A stretch of DNA of 64,000 nt from Desulfosudis oleivorans Hxd3 (GCF_000018405.1 NC_009943.1:1-64000); one strand, 5' to 3'. Numbered from the stretch's first letter, positions 8,962 through 17,995 are shown. The notes: generated from the letters alone by a model not told the origin. Made by a program: numbers and translations.

Positions 8962-9213
8962 CTAGTTGTCCGGCTTACCCACATACGGCAGCAGGGCAAT
9001 GGTCCGTGCCCGCTTGATTTCACGGGTGATGGCCCGCTGATGCTTGGCGCACGTGCCGGATATCCGGCGCGGAATGATTTTGCCGCGTTCCGTTATAAAA
9101 CTCTTCAACGACTTGGGGTTCTTGTAATCTATGGGAAGGCTGCTGTCTGCGCAGAACCGGCAGTACTTGCGCCTGTGAAACACACGTTTTTTTCCTCTTG
9201 GACTTGGATTCAT
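8962..9213 (-). CDS. rpsR: 30S ribosomal protein S18
   Basis: 83 aa. Core motif [48 protein letters not shown] is family-typical. It is the zinc-binding (C+) form: CRFC in the N-terminal part plus CAKH later give a C-x2-C...C-x2-H set. Ribosome site AAGGTGAT upstream of the ATG. S18 pairs with S6 on the 30S platform; its gene follows rpsF by 53 bp, the usual order. Confidence 0.97.
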   Translation of the reverse strand: MNPSPRGKKRVFHRRKYCRFCADSSLPIDYKNPKSLKSFITERGKIIPRRISGTCAKHQRAITREIKRARTIALLPYVGKPDN

Positions 9214-9266
9214 CGGATCACCTTGTCTGTGAACACACCCGCTGTGTCACGAATTATCGTTTGCGC

Positions 9267-9773
9267 TTATGCGTTGTCGTCGCTCTTGTCAGCCGCCGCG
9301 GCTTCGGTTTCATCAGAACCGGCTTCCGTCTCCGGCTGCTTCGGGGCGTCGTCGTCACTGGCCGGGGCCGGCTGCTTCGGGGCCTCGTCGTCACCATCGG
9401 CCGGGGCCGCGTCCGCGGCGGCCTGGCCTTCGGCCTTCTTTTCCTTTTCCTCGGCAATGGCCTGGCGAAGGGCCTCGGGGTCGGCGTTTTCGGAAAGAAA
9501 AACCGTCATGAACTTGAGGACCCGCTCGTCGATGCGGAACGCGTTTTCAAGCCCCTGGACCGTTGCGCCGTCGCCGCAGAAGTCCAACCGCACATAGTGG
9601 CCCCGGGGTTTCTTGCGAATCTCGTAGGCCAGCCGGCGGGTACCCCACTCGTCAAATTCCACCAGCACGCCGCTGTTGGCGTCGATCAGGGTGGTGGCTT
9701 TTTCAAAAAGCTGGGCCTGGTTTTCGGGGGACAGATCGGGATCTGCGATAAAAATGGTCTCGTACCGTCTCAT
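9267..9773 (-). CDS. rpsF: 30S ribosomal protein S6 with long acidic tail
   Basis: 168 aa; S6 domain is the first about 100 residues (MRRYETIFIADPDL..., GTRRLAYEIRKKPRGHYVRLDFCGD). The rest is a low-complexity Ala/Asp/Glu/Pro tail with two imperfect repeats (DDEAPKQP and DDDAPKQP), longer than in most S6 proteins. In E. coli the S6 tail is glutamylated by RimK; here the tail is intrinsically acidic. Strong ribosome site AAGGAGGTG before the ATG. First gene of the minus-strand run to 3.0 kb; a promoter and leader hairpin precede it. Confidence 0.96.
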   Translation of the reverse strand: MRRYETIFIADPDLSPENQAQLFEKATTLIDANSGVLVEFDEWGTRRLAYEIRKKPRGHYVRLDFCGDGATVQGLENAFRIDERVLKFMTVFLSENADPEALRQAIAEEKEKKAEGQAAADAAPADGDDEAPKQPAPASDDDAPKQPETEAGSDETEAAAADKSDDNA

Positions 9774-9796
9774 AACACCTCCTTTTGGATAATAAA

Positions 9797-9818
9797 GCCC
9801 CGGGGCTTTCCCCGGAGC
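9797..9818 (-). promoter_or_regulatory. hairpin in the rpsF leader
   Basis: A 9-bp stem (one G.T pair) with an AAAG loop, GC-rich, lies 24 bases upstream of the rpsF start, between the predicted promoter and ribosome site. Ribosomal protein S6:S18 leaders are known in many bacteria and autoregulate rpsF operons; this hairpin is in the right place but I cannot confirm the S6:S18 motif. It could equally be a weak attenuator. Confidence 0.4.
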
Positions 9819-9838
9819 AAGGATAAAAACATCCGCCT

Positions 9839-9867
9839 TACATATCCAAACCCGGCAATAAAGTCAA
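9839..9867 (-). promoter_or_regulatory. candidate promoter of the rpsF operon
   Basis: On the minus strand, TTGACT (9867-9862) and TATGTA (9844-9839) are separated by 17 bp. The start of transcription would be about 60 bases before the rpsF ATG, leaving a leader that contains the hairpin at 9797-9818. Confidence 0.45.
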
Positions 9868-9880
9868 CAGGTTTTTACCC

Positions 9881-10225
9881 AAATCGAAATCGCTATCGAA
9901 ATCGGGATCGGGATCGATCATGCCGACAGATCAACAACGCCTGTTTCTTCGTGCGCTTCGTTTCTTCGTGTCCTTCGTGTGAAAACACCCGGGCTCTCCG
10001 GCACGGTCGGCCGCTTTTTAACACGAAGAGCACGAAGATTGGGAAGAACACGAAGCGGGGGGTGCCGATTCGGCAGGGCTCCCGCCGCATCGAAATCGGG
10101 ATCGGGCTCAATCACTCCAACGGGGCAAAAACATCTGTTCCTTCGTGCGCTTCGTTTCTTCGTGTCCTTCGTGTGAAAACACCCGGGCTCTCACGGCATG
10201 ACCGGCCGCTTTTTAACACGGAGGG
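9881..10225. repeat. tandemly duplicated non-coding repeat, about 193-bp unit
   Basis: Part of the 593-bp gene-free gap between rpsF and the porin gene. A block consisting of hexamer-like repeats (AAATCG/GGATCG, at 9881-9920 and again 10088-10112), followed by a conserved segment rich in TTCGTG/CTTCGT (9942-10026 and 10136-10221), appears twice at a spacing of about 193 bp. The second blocks match over about 85 bp with few changes. Short ORFs in it are made of the repeat and are not credible genes. Copies of the hexamer part recur at 25046 and 56297. Confidence 0.75.
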
Positions 10226-10270
10226 TGGACAACGCAGAAATTGAGCTTTCTACGCAGCCGTCACAACAAC

Positions 10271-10309
10271 AAAAAAAAGCCTCCGGGATTGTTCCCGGAG
10301 GCTTTTTTT
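10271..10309 (-). terminator. bidirectional rho-independent terminator after porin gene
   Basis: Perfect 10-bp stem GCCTCCGGGA / TCCCGGAGGC (10279-10288, 10293-10302), TTGT loop, flanked by an A-run on one side and a T-run on the other, so it works in either direction. It lies about 58 bp after the porin stop codon on the minus strand; no plus-strand gene ends here. Confidence 0.9.
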
Positions 10310-10366
10310 AATTTACCGCTAAAAGAGCGAAAAACACTTTAGCTCTTTTTTAAATGATCAGCCGTA

Positions 10367-11674
10367 CTAGAAGCTGGCTTTGATCTGATGCATGATACCG
10401 AAGTTGTCATCCGCATTGTTCGGCCCCACACTCTTGGTGAAGGCCAACAGATCCTCGGTCATCAGGTAAGCCAGGGTACACTGGTACTCCAGGTTGTCCA
10501 TAATCTGGTAGGTGACAGTGACGTCGACTTCCGTGCCGTACACATCATCTATGCCCGTGCCAGTCAACAGATCATCCTCATTGGCCATGGCATAACCGAT
10601 GATACCGGCCACGTTCAGCTTGTCGTTGACCGCCACGTCAGCACCGGCATAGAGCAGGTTCACGCCGCACAGGGCAACCACATCGGCTGAAGACAGCGTC
10701 GCCCCAGGCATGCCAGCATCAACTGCCATAATGTTTCCAAGGCTGGCTTTGCTGTTCAGCATCTTGGCGCCCAGATCGTTGGTGAGCAGTGCAAGCGGAT
10801 TGAAATCGTCGCCAAGACCGCCGTATGTCATGTTGCCCATGGTCATGTCATCTCCGTCTTCCTGACCGGAAACGCTGACCCAGCCCAGGTAGAGTCTGGC
10901 CATATCCAAGCTGAAAGAGCCTTCCAGAGCGTAGGAGAGCGTATCAATGTCCACGTCCGGTGTTGCGCCGTCAAAGTCCATCTCGCCAAACTCGTAGATG
11001 ATTTCACCCCGGACGCTCAGAGGGCCGGCGGTGAACTTTCCGTAAGGCAGCAGCGCCTGTTTGGTCGCAGTCATAGAAGAAGATGTTGTATCCCTTGCAT
11101 AGGCAGCCAGCAGGCCGGCCTCAAGGCCTTCCTGCTTCAGGGAGCCGAACAGGTAGTAAACATCGGTGTCGGCATCCGACTCACCATCATTAAGCCACGC
11201 TACGTTCGAATCTGTTTCACGGGTCTTCTGAATGATGGCGCCAAAGTAGAAATCACCGGTCTTGCCAACGTACTTGATCCGGTCGTCATTGTAGTCATCA
11301 TCAAAGAAGTCCAGGCCCCACACGCCGGCCTGCTGATGGCCGATCATGAACATACCCACATCGCTCATGATGGTCATGTAGACCCGGTCCCAGTCGATGT
11401 CGTTCTCGTTCTGGGCGCCCCAGACGTTATCGTCCAGCGCGTCAATGCGAGTGGTGACGGAAACCGCGTCGGTGGCCTTGAAAACGGTCTGAAGCCGGAA
11501 CCGGTTGTCATAGTAGGCTTCCGACTGTTCGTCCTGGTCGTTAAGGGTGATGTTGGAGTTCATAAATCCGCGGACCCGGTAGTAGCCGGAAAAGTCCACG
11601 TCCACAGCCATGGCAGGTACGGCAACGGCAAACGCCATGCATGCGGCCAGTGCTAATACGGTAATCTTTTTCAT
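10367..11674 (-). CDS. outer-membrane beta-barrel porin-like protein
   Basis: 435 aa with a clear signal peptide (MKKITVLALAACMAFAVAVPAMA, cleavage after AMA). The mature protein is acidic, rich in Asp, Gly, Tyr and alternating hydrophobic residues, and ends in Phe (HQIKASF), the usual C-terminal signature for BAM-dependent barrel insertion. The N-terminal mature segment VDFSGYYRVRGFMNSNI is typical of porin first strands. Ribosome site GGGAGGAAA is strong and there is a good terminator, suggesting high expression, so it could be the major porin. No close family name is assigned; solute unknown. Confidence 0.8.
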   Translation of the reverse strand: MKKITVLALAACMAFAVAVPAMAVDVDFSGYYRVRGFMNSNITLNDQDEQSEAYYDNRFRLQTVFKATDAVSVTTRIDALDDNVWGAQNENDIDWDRVYMTIMSDVGMFMIGHQQAGVWGLDFFDDDYNDDRIKYVGKTGDFYFGAIIQKTRETDSNVAWLNDGESDADTDVYYLFGSLKQEGLEAGLLAAYARDTTSSSMTATKQALLPYGKFTAGPLSVRGEIIYEFGEMDFDGATPDVDIDTLSYALEGSFSLDMARLYLGWVSVSGQEDGDDMTMGNMTYGGLGDDFNPLALLTNDLGAKMLNSKASLGNIMAVDAGMPGATLSSADVVALCGVNLLYAGADVAVNDKLNVAGIIGYAMANEDDLLTGTGIDDVYGTEVDVTVTYQIMDNLEYQCTLAYLMTEDLLAFTKSVGPNNADDNFGIMHQIKASF

Positions 11675-11896
11675 TGAATTTCCTCCCTAAGAAAATATTG
11701 CTATAAAAACGGTTCTGGTGTTCCTTGTGCTTGTGAAGATGATCGGGCTGTCGGACCCGTGCGCGTGACAGGCATCCCCCCCTTCATATGGATTAAACGC
11801 ATTTCCGATTTATGATATACGCCCAAACCCCTGCCCGCCGGGCATTTATGGATTTGCTGGCGTGGTTTTCGTTAAAAATTAAATAAATTATCAATA

Positions 11897-11925
11897 GTGA
11901 TAACCGCAAATCCATCTGTTGTCAA
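11897..11925 (-). promoter_or_regulatory. candidate promoter for the porin gene
   Basis: In the 318-bp gap upstream of the porin gene, the minus strand has a consensus TTGACA (11925-11920) and, 17 bp later, TATCAC (11902-11897). This would give a 5' leader of about 220 bases, long enough for post-transcriptional control. The rest of the gap is AT-rich with no ORF. Confidence 0.4.
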
Positions 11926-11992
11926 GGATTTTATCGAATTTTACCGCTCAAAATCTTCTGGGGCAAGGCTTTGGCACTTTTGTGGATGGAAG

Positions 11993-13690
11993 CTATTGTG
12001 CCCCTTCCAGGTCATAGCTGATCACCGATGATCTGGGTTTGGTCACCACCGCGCCCCGGGATGAGACAATGGCAGACACCAGCTCCGGCTTGCCGTCGTT
12101 ATCAAAATCGGCCAAAGAAAAATCGCTGGCATAACCGGAGACCTGGCGGGTGTGCCACTTTTCAGCCAGGCCCAGGCCGTCCCATCCCAGGCAGACAAAC
12201 TGAGCCCCGCTGTAGTGACGGAACCGGTCAAACAATCGGCCGGACACGGCATTGTTGGCCACGGTGATCACCTCGGTGCGGCCGTCGCCGTCGATGTCCC
12301 CCACCCAGATCCGCTGGGCCAAGTAGAACCGCTGGCCGATCTCGTTATCGCTGTCCTCTTTGGTGGTAATATAGGTTTCGCTGCCGCCAAAGGGGTTTTC
12401 ACTTTTCCAGACCATTTGCCCCTCTTTGTCATAGATCCGCAGGTGATCGTTGTCGTCATAGGCGATCACCTGGGGCGTGCCGGCGTTTGTCAGGTCGCCC
12501 ATGGCCAGGTTGAACAGAGAAAACCGTTCCCCTGCGGGCGTCTCCAGCGGGGCCTGGGCCGTGTATTGGCCGCCCTGCCGGGCCAGGCGAAAAATGCCGG
12601 GCAGAAAAATATCGGCCATGCCAAGTCCTTTTTTCTGACCGTAAATGGCGCCATCCCCCATGGAGCGGAAATACCAGGCCTGTTTTTGGGCCACCGTTGT
12701 CAGGGTCCGGTCGGAAAGTTCCAGCACAAAGGAGGCCAGTGCCCCGGTGGTCTTGTTGATGCAGGTGACAAAGATCTCGGCCTGGCCGTTGTTGTCCGTA
12801 TCCACGGCATCCACGGCCAGGGGGTTTTCGTAGCCGGCCAGGCGGTGCTCGGCCAGCTTGTAAAACCGGCCCTGCTCCAGGCGCCGCACCGTGAGCAGCC
12901 TGTCGGTAAGCAGCACGGTTTCAGTCTTGCCGTCACCGGAGACATCGGCCAGGGCCAGGCCGCGAATCTCGGCCTCAAAATCCTGGCTCTTCCAGAAGTC
13001 CTGTTCCTGGCCGGGCTGGCCTGACACCACAAAGGCGGATGACCCGGCATCCGTTGTTCTCTCTCCGGCAGGCGCCGGTGCCCGAGCGGCCATCACGGCC
13101 CCGGCCGGGGCGCCTGCCGGCACGGCCACCGGGACCGGGGCCGGTGGCCCGGTTTCCGTGGGTGCGGCCGCGGACGGGGTCGTCACGGTGCTGTCACCCA
13201 AAGGCGCGGCGGCAAACACGGTTGTGCGAATCTCCCCGGCCAGGGCCCCCACCGCCGGAATCACGCCGGCAATGGAATCGGCCTGCTTGTAAAAGGCGGC
13301 CGGCGGACCACTGCCCTCGGCCACGGGAATCACGTTCACATCCATGCTCACAGGCCCGCCCAGCACGGTAATGCTGCCGAACAGCACGTAGTCGGCATTC
13401 AGCTGTCGTCCCAGGGCCACGGCGCCGGCGCGGGTCAGGGGCTGCGGGGCACGTGCCGCGGCATCGGCCACCAGGGCCATGTCCATCACCGACACGTCGG
13501 ACTGGGCCGCGATGCGCGAGGCCAGCATCTCGGCCGCGCCCCTGGAAAGGTAGGAAAGATCAGTTTCGGCGTTGATGGCAAAGGGGGTGATGGCAAGGCT
13601 CGCCACCCGGGCATGGGCCGCGCCGCCAGACAGGCCCGGCAGCAGGAACACGGCCAAAAAAAGAATTCTGCAAACGAAAATACGCATCAT
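11993..13690 (-). CDS. secreted FG-GAP/VCBS-repeat protein with CsgG/TolB-like N-terminal domain
   Basis: 565 aa from the first of two ATGs after an AGGAG site (a TTG lies one codon earlier). Signal peptide to about residue 28. Residues about 30-150 resemble the CsgG/FlgO-like fold that senses or assembles at the outer membrane (LAITPFAIN, LSRGAAEMLASRIAAQ, LNADYVLFGSI). A Pro/Ala linker (about 165-210) leads to a propeller with calcium-loop-like repeats DVSGDGKTE, DTDNNGQAE, GDIDGDGRTE, DFDNDGKPE. Probably periplasmic or outer-membrane associated. Function unknown. The 3' end overlaps a sequence similar to the right end of repeat B. Confidence 0.7.
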   Translation of the reverse strand: MMRIFVCRILFLAVFLLPGLSGGAAHARVASLAITPFAINAETDLSYLSRGAAEMLASRIAAQSDVSVMDMALVADAAARAPQPLTRAGAVALGRQLNADYVLFGSITVLGGPVSMDVNVIPVAEGSGPPAAFYKQADSIAGVIPAVGALAGEIRTTVFAAAPLGDSTVTTPSAAAPTETGPPAPVPVAVPAGAPAGAVMAARAPAPAGERTTDAGSSAFVVSGQPGQEQDFWKSQDFEAEIRGLALADVSGDGKTETVLLTDRLLTVRRLEQGRFYKLAEHRLAGYENPLAVDAVDTDNNGQAEIFVTCINKTTGALASFVLELSDRTLTTVAQKQAWYFRSMGDGAIYGQKKGLGMADIFLPGIFRLARQGGQYTAQAPLETPAGERFSLFNLAMGDLTNAGTPQVIAYDDNDHLRIYDKEGQMVWKSENPFGGSETYITTKEDSDNEIGQRFYLAQRIWVGDIDGDGRTEVITVANNAVSGRLFDRFRHYSGAQFVCLGWDGLGLAEKWHTRQVSGYASDFSLADFDNDGKPELVSAIVSSRGAVVTKPRSSVISYDLEGAQ

Positions 13691-13759
13691 CAATAACTCC
13701 TGTTTTAGAAAATCTCTAAAAATTAAAATTCAGTGCAAAAACAAAAGACGCCGTCAAAA

Positions 13760-15190
13760 TCACCTGAGTTTTTCGGCCAACAGATCGTTTACCGCCTGGG
13801 GGTTGGCCTTTCCTTTTGTTTTTTTCATGACCTGGCCCACCAGAAACCCCATTACCTTGGTTTTGCCGCTTTTATATTTTTCCACCTCGTCGGGGCACTC
13901 GGCAATCACCTGGTCAATGGCCGCGCCGATGGCGCCGGTGTCGGTGACCTGGACCAGGTTCCGGGCCTCGACAATGGCCTTTGGATCCTGGCCGGTACGG
14001 GCCATCTCTTCAAAAACGGTCTTGGCAATCTTGCCGGAAATCACGTTGTCGTTGATCAGGCCCACCAGCCGGCCCAGGTGGACCGGCGAAACCGGTGATG
14101 CCTCAATGGGCGTGGCCGTGGCGTTAAGCAGGCCCAGCAGGTCCCCCATGATCCAGTTGGCGCAGGGCTTGGGGGTTTTGGCTTCGGCCGCGCACGCCTC
14201 AAAATAGTCGGCCAGTGCCCTGGAACCGGTAAGCACGCCGGCATCCTCTTCGGACAGGCCGTAGTCGGCGACAAACCGCTTTTTTCGAAAAGCCGGCAGC
14301 TCGGGCAGCGTGGCCTGAATTCTGTCTTTCCAGGCATCGTCGACCACCAGGGGCAAAAGATCGGGGTCGGGAAAATAGCGGTAGTCGTGAGCGTCCTCCT
14401 TTCCCCGCATGGAGACGGTCACCATCTTTTCCGGGTTCCAGAGCCGGGTCTCCTGCTCCACGGCTCCGCCTTCGGAGACCCGGTCGGCATGGCGCCGGAT
14501 TTCGTAAGCAAGGGCCTGCTCCACATGGCGAAAGGAGTTTAAGTTCTTGATTTCGGTGCGGGTGCCCAGCGCGGTGCTGCCACTGGGCCGGATCGACACG
14601 TTGGCGTCGCACCGGAAGGAGCCCTCCTCCATGTTGCCGTCGGAGATGTCCAGCCAGCGAAGAAGGGACCGCAGCTCCCGCAGGTAGGCCCCGGCCTCCC
14701 GGGGGGAACGCATGTCCGGCTCGCTGACGATCTCGATCAGGGGCACGCCGGTACGGTTGTAGTCCACGTAGGAGACCGGCCGGGAGGCATCGTGAATCAG
14801 CTTGCCCGCGTCCTCTTCCATGTGAATCCGGGTGATGCCGACGCGCTTTTGCTCCCCGTTGCCGGTATCAATAACAACCTCGCCGTGTTCGGCAATGGGC
14901 AATTCGTACTGGGATATCTGGTAGCCCTTGGGCAGGTCCGGATAAAAATAGTTTTTCCGGGCAAACCGGCTCACGGACCGAATGCGGCAGTTGACCGCCA
15001 GCGCCATTTTCAACGCGTAATCCACCACGGTTCGGTTGAGCACCGGCAGCGTACCGGGCATGCCGGTACACACCGGACAGGTGTGCGTATTGGGCGGGGC
15101 TCCGAAACCCGTGGAGCAGCCGCAGAATATCTTGGTTCCGGTTTTCAGCTGGGCATGGACTTCCAGGCCGATGACAGATTCAAACGCCAT
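13760..15190 (-). CDS. gatB: Asp-tRNA(Asn)/Glu-tRNA(Gln) amidotransferase subunit B
   Basis: 476 aa, full length. N-terminal signature [12 protein letters not shown], zinc-site Cys set CGCSTGFG...[11 protein letters not shown], and [17 protein letters not shown]; the C-terminal YqeY-like tail domain ends at [16 protein letters not shown]. GatB binds the misacylated tRNA and phosphorylates it in the GatCAB complex, converting Glu-tRNA(Gln) and/or Asp-tRNA(Asn). gatA and gatC are not in the window. Ribosome site is weak. Confidence 0.97.
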   Translation of the reverse strand: MAFESVIGLEVHAQLKTGTKIFCGCSTGFGAPPNTHTCPVCTGMPGTLPVLNRTVVDYALKMALAVNCRIRSVSRFARKNYFYPDLPKGYQISQYELPIAEHGEVVIDTGNGEQKRVGITRIHMEEDAGKLIHDASRPVSYVDYNRTGVPLIEIVSEPDMRSPREAGAYLRELRSLLRWLDISDGNMEEGSFRCDANVSIRPSGSTALGTRTEIKNLNSFRHVEQALAYEIRRHADRVSEGGAVEQETRLWNPEKMVTVSMRGKEDAHDYRYFPDPDLLPLVVDDAWKDRIQATLPELPAFRKKRFVADYGLSEEDAGVLTGSRALADYFEACAAEAKTPKPCANWIMGDLLGLLNATATPIEASPVSPVHLGRLVGLINDNVISGKIAKTVFEEMARTGQDPKAIVEARNLVQVTDTGAIGAAIDQVIAECPDEVEKYKSGKTKVMGFLVGQVMKKTKGKANPQAVNDLLAEKLR

Positions 15191-15397
15191 TTTTTGCCGA
15201 TCCGCCCGTTATGGGCTTTTGGGTTACACATTCCTGTGCATGCTGTAATAGGAAGCAAAAATAGTCAAGAACATTTTGGATATGCGCCGGACCGGGGCCC
15301 CGCTGTTTTCCATTGACTTTCAGGCCGGATAAACAGTAGGTTGCAGACATTCGGCCGGGGAAAAACCCGTCACCCATCACAGCCAGGAAAAACCGCC

Positions 15398-16750
15398 ATG
15401 AATGAATCCAAAAAAAAGCGGCTGGCCGCCAGGACATCCGGGGCGCTTGATTTCCTCCGCACCGGCATCTGGCGCGTCCGGTTACGGGAACTGGAGACGC
15501 GAGAACGCGTGCTTGTTCGATACGCCCGCATTTTCATGATCGCGGGCCGGGAATTTATCACCGACGGCGGCCCGTTGCGGGCCTCAGCCCTGACCTTTTA
15601 TACCGTTCTTTCCCTTGTGCCGGTCATGGCCCTGGCCTTTGCCGTGGCCAAGGGATTCGGCCTTCAGCAGACCCTGGAAAAAGAGGTGCTGGCCCAGTTT
15701 CCCGGCCAGGAGGCGGTGATTCTCCAGATGATCGAATACGCCCGGGCCCTGCTGGACCAGACAAAGGGCGGCCTGCTGGCGGGCGTGGGCGTGGCGGTCC
15801 TGATCTGGACCGTTATCAAGGTGCTCAACAACATCGAAAAGTCGTTTAACGCCATCTGGGCCAACACCACGCCCCGCTCCATGGGAAAAAAGTTCAGCGA
15901 CTACCTCTCCATCATGCTGGTGGGGCCCTTGCTCCTGATCCTGTCGGGCAGCGCAACGGTGCTGGTGGCCACCCAGGTGACCGCCATCACAAACAAAATA
16001 TTTTTCCTGGGTTGGTTTGCGCCGATCATCATGACCGGGCTTCAGCTGTTGCCCTACCTGTTTGTCTGGTTGCTGTTTTCCTTTATTTACGGGTTTATGC
16101 CCAACACCCGGGTACCGGTCCGTTCCTGTATTTTCGGCGGGGTTCTCGCGGGTACGGCCTTCAAGCTGCTGCAGTGGGCCTATCTTATCTTTCAGGTGGG
16201 GGTTTCCCGGTACAACGCCATCTACGGCAGCTTTGCGGCCCTGCCCCTGTTCCTGATCTGGATGCAGCTGAGCTGGCTGGTGACCCTGTTCGGCGCCGAG
16301 CTTGCCTATGCTCACCAGAGCGTGGGCCACTATGAACTGGAGCCGGACAGCCGAAACATCAGTGACTTTCTCAAGCGAATTTACGGCCTGTACGTGGCCC
16401 ACCTGCTGGTCAAAACCTTCAAAAACGGGGAGCCCCCCCTGACCGCCGACCAGATATCGGCCCGGCTGGACCTGCCCATCCGCATGGTCAACCGCCTGCT
16501 GGAAACGCTTTCCGCCGCCGGACTGGCGACACAGACGCTGAGCGGCACAGGCGGGGACCCGGCCTGGCAGCCGGGCCGCGATATTACCGACATCACCATT
16601 GCCTCGGCAACCGAGGCCATGGATAAAAACGGCACCACCGAAATGCCCGTCGTTTCCACCCCGGAGCTTTCCCGCCTTTCAGACGCGGTCAGCGCCTTTT
16701 ACGGGGACATCGGCAAATCCAGGGCCAACGTGGCGTTAAAGGATATATAG
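15398..16750 (+). CDS. YihY/BrkB-family membrane protein (UPF0761)
   Basis: 450 aa from the ATG at 15398, which has AGGA about 10 bp upstream; an ATG at 15341 is open but unsupported. Family motif GGPLRASALTFYTVLSLVPVMALAFAVAKGFG in the first third, then six membrane segments, including a conserved block FIYGFMPNTRVPVRSCIFGGVLAG and YGSFAALPLFLIWMQLSWLVTLFGAELAYA. The C-terminal about 130 residues form a soluble winged-helix-like region (LTADQISARLDLPIRMVNRLLETLSAAGLA). Cell-envelope protein of unknown function; once misnamed ribonuclease BN. Confidence 0.9.
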   Translation: MNESKKKRLAARTSGALDFLRTGIWRVRLRELETRERVLVRYARIFMIAGREFITDGGPLRASALTFYTVLSLVPVMALAFAVAKGFGLQQTLEKEVLAQFPGQEAVILQMIEYARALLDQTKGGLLAGVGVAVLIWTVIKVLNNIEKSFNAIWANTTPRSMGKKFSDYLSIMLVGPLLLILSGSATVLVATQVTAITNKIFFLGWFAPIIMTGLQLLPYLFVWLLFSFIYGFMPNTRVPVRSCIFGGVLAGTAFKLLQWAYLIFQVGVSRYNAIYGSFAALPLFLIWMQLSWLVTLFGAELAYAHQSVGHYELEPDSRNISDFLKRIYGLYVAHLLVKTFKNGEPPLTADQISARLDLPIRMVNRLLETLSAAGLATQTLSGTGGDPAWQPGRDITDITIASATEAMDKNGTTEMPVVSTPELSRLSDAVSAFYGDIGKSRANVALKDI

Positions 16751-16859
16751 CCAACCGCCTTCGGCAAGGCTTCATCCAAACCATTTTTTCCGACAGGTCA
16801 TTGCGCGAATGCGACGAAGCAATCTTTACCATTAACACCCATTTCCCCCTTCCACTTAT

Positions 16860-17120
16860 CCGTGTACTTTTCTTGGCGGCAAGAAAAGTACCAAAAGAAT
16901 CACGCCGCAGGCGTGACTGCCCTCGCGCAAACGGGTTTTCCGGCGCGGGCAGGAACTCACCCCGCTTTCGCGGGGTTCAGACAGCCTGCCCGCTTTTTCC
17001 GGAAAACCCGCCCGCGCTCGGCTGCGCCGCAATGGGCGAGGGCTGTCATTGATGTTCGGCCCGTCATTAAAAAATCGGTCTTTGATGGGTGCCACGGGCC
17101 AAGCGAAAGCTTGCCCGTGC
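16860..17120 (+). repeat. structured dispersed repeat C, copy 1
   Basis: Occupies most of the 385-bp gap between the YihY and CMD-family genes. It begins with a perfect 12-bp hairpin (16864-16875 with 16880-16891, GCGG loop). A long hairpin follows at 16932-17010: outer stem CGGGTTTTCCGG/CCGGAAAACCCG, inner stem GCGGGCAGG/CCTGCCCGC, apical CCCCGC-TTTC-GCGGGG. GCCCTCGC (16919-16926) pairs with GCGAGGGC (17036-17043) around it. The tail is GGGTGCCACGGGCCA then CTTGCCCGTG. Copy 2, reversed, is at about 24436-24763 with different but still complementary stems. The short ORFs (FLAARKVPKE-type peptides) are artefacts of the repeat. Confidence 0.8.
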
Positions 17121-17135
17121 TGTGGACTACCGGGG

Positions 17136-17657
17136 TTACAGTACTTTCTCTGTTTCCAGGTCCACGCGCATGGACAAAAGACACCGGCCCAGCATGTTGA
17201 AATAGGCGCAGCAGAGAATCAGAGCACCGGCACCGGCGTTGCCGTAGCGGGCCTTGATCTGTTCAAGGGTGTCGTCGGAAAGGCACGCCGACAGTGTGAT
17301 TTCGTCGGCGGCCCGGCAGAGCAGGTTGCCTTCATCATCAAGAGAAGAAACCGGGTCCTCGGTTTTGATGGCCCCGATTTCGGTATCGGTCAGGCCGGTG
17401 GCCTTTCCCACGGTCACATGGTGGGTCCATGCATAGTCACACTTCAGCTGCCGCACCACCCGCAGCACGGCAATCTCCCGCAATTTAGCGTCAAAGGTCT
17501 CCCCGGACAGCACCGATCCGGCCAGATCGAGAAAGGGCCGGAAACTTACCGGCACAACCGCCATCATGCGAAAGGCGTTGAGCGGCGGCAGGAGGGCCAG
17601 CAGGTCTCCGATTTCCGAAGGCAGGTCCTCTTTTTCAGGCAGGTCGATGTGGGGCAT
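17136..17657 (-). CDS. carboxymuconolactone decarboxylase family protein
   Basis: 173 aa from the ATG at 17657, which has an AAGGAGA ribosome site; an upstream in-frame ATG lies inside the adjacent repeat and is rejected. The CMD/AhpD-like fold is suggested by REIAVLRVVRQLKCDYAWTHHVTVGKATGLTDTEI, where the single Cys followed by WTHH matches the CMD rather than the AhpD CxxC pattern, so peroxidase activity like AhpD is less likely. The C-terminal helix has ALILCCAYFNMLGRCL. Possibly a ring-opening decarboxylase or a general redox protein; substrate unknown. It stands alone between repeats. Confidence 0.75.
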   Translation of the reverse strand: MPHIDLPEKEDLPSEIGDLLALLPPLNAFRMMAVVPVSFRPFLDLAGSVLSGETFDAKLREIAVLRVVRQLKCDYAWTHHVTVGKATGLTDTEIGAIKTEDPVSSLDDEGNLLCRAADEITLSACLSDDTLEQIKARYGNAGAGALILCCAYFNMLGRCLLSMRVDLETEKVL

Positions 17658-17673
17658 GAGAAGTCTCCTTTTT

Positions 17674-17798
17674 GACGGCTTCGTAAAAAGCCCAATTTCT
17701 GCGTTGCGCTGCATTCACTCGTCACTGCGGCGTACACTGAGTACGCCTCATTCCTCGGAACTTGCGCGCCTTGAACTTGAACTTTTTACAAAGCCGTC
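17674..17798. repeat. palindromic dispersed repeat A, copy 2
   Basis: 125-bp element with a 17-bp terminal inverted repeat (GACGGCTTCGTAAAAAG at 17674, complement at 17782-17798 with one mismatch) and inner hairpin GGCGTAC-ACTGA-GTACGCC. Related to copy 1 at 7754-7877; as there, it lies just upstream of the ribosome site of a minus-strand gene (the CMD-family gene). Confidence 0.85.
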
Positions 17799-17892
17799 TG
17801 GCTGCGGAAACTATTTAGTGTCCATTCCTCTATTGTAAGGACACGGAAAAGGTTTCCAGTCCAGTTCCGCCATGGTGGGATTTCGCAAGATC

Positions 17893-17995
17893 AAGGAAAC
17901 CAAGGGCTGACTGAAGGCGTACTGTTGTACGCCGCACAAGGAAGCCCGCGGTTTGACGCAGAGATTGCGGAAAAAGGCCATTTATGGATGGAAAC
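17893..17995. repeat. dispersed repeat B, copy 1
   Basis: 103-bp sequence almost identical to 54129-54230 (one short indel and two or three substitutions). Contains the hairpin GGCGTAC-TGTT-GTACGCC, the same 7-bp arms as in repeat A. Its right end coincides with the TAG stop of the lipoprotein gene at 17995. No coding capacity of its own. With repeat A copy 2 it fills most of the 337-bp gap at 17658-17994. Confidence 0.8.

Noticed and set aside
9881-10225. CRISPR-like array
   Set aside because: Only two units of about 193 bp with diverged content; no constant short repeat with unique spacers, no cas genes.
16801-17200. Short ORFs reading FLAARKVPKE/FSWRQEKYQKN
   Set aside because: Lie wholly in a dispersed repeat, occur in overlapping frames and on both strands, lack ribosome sites.
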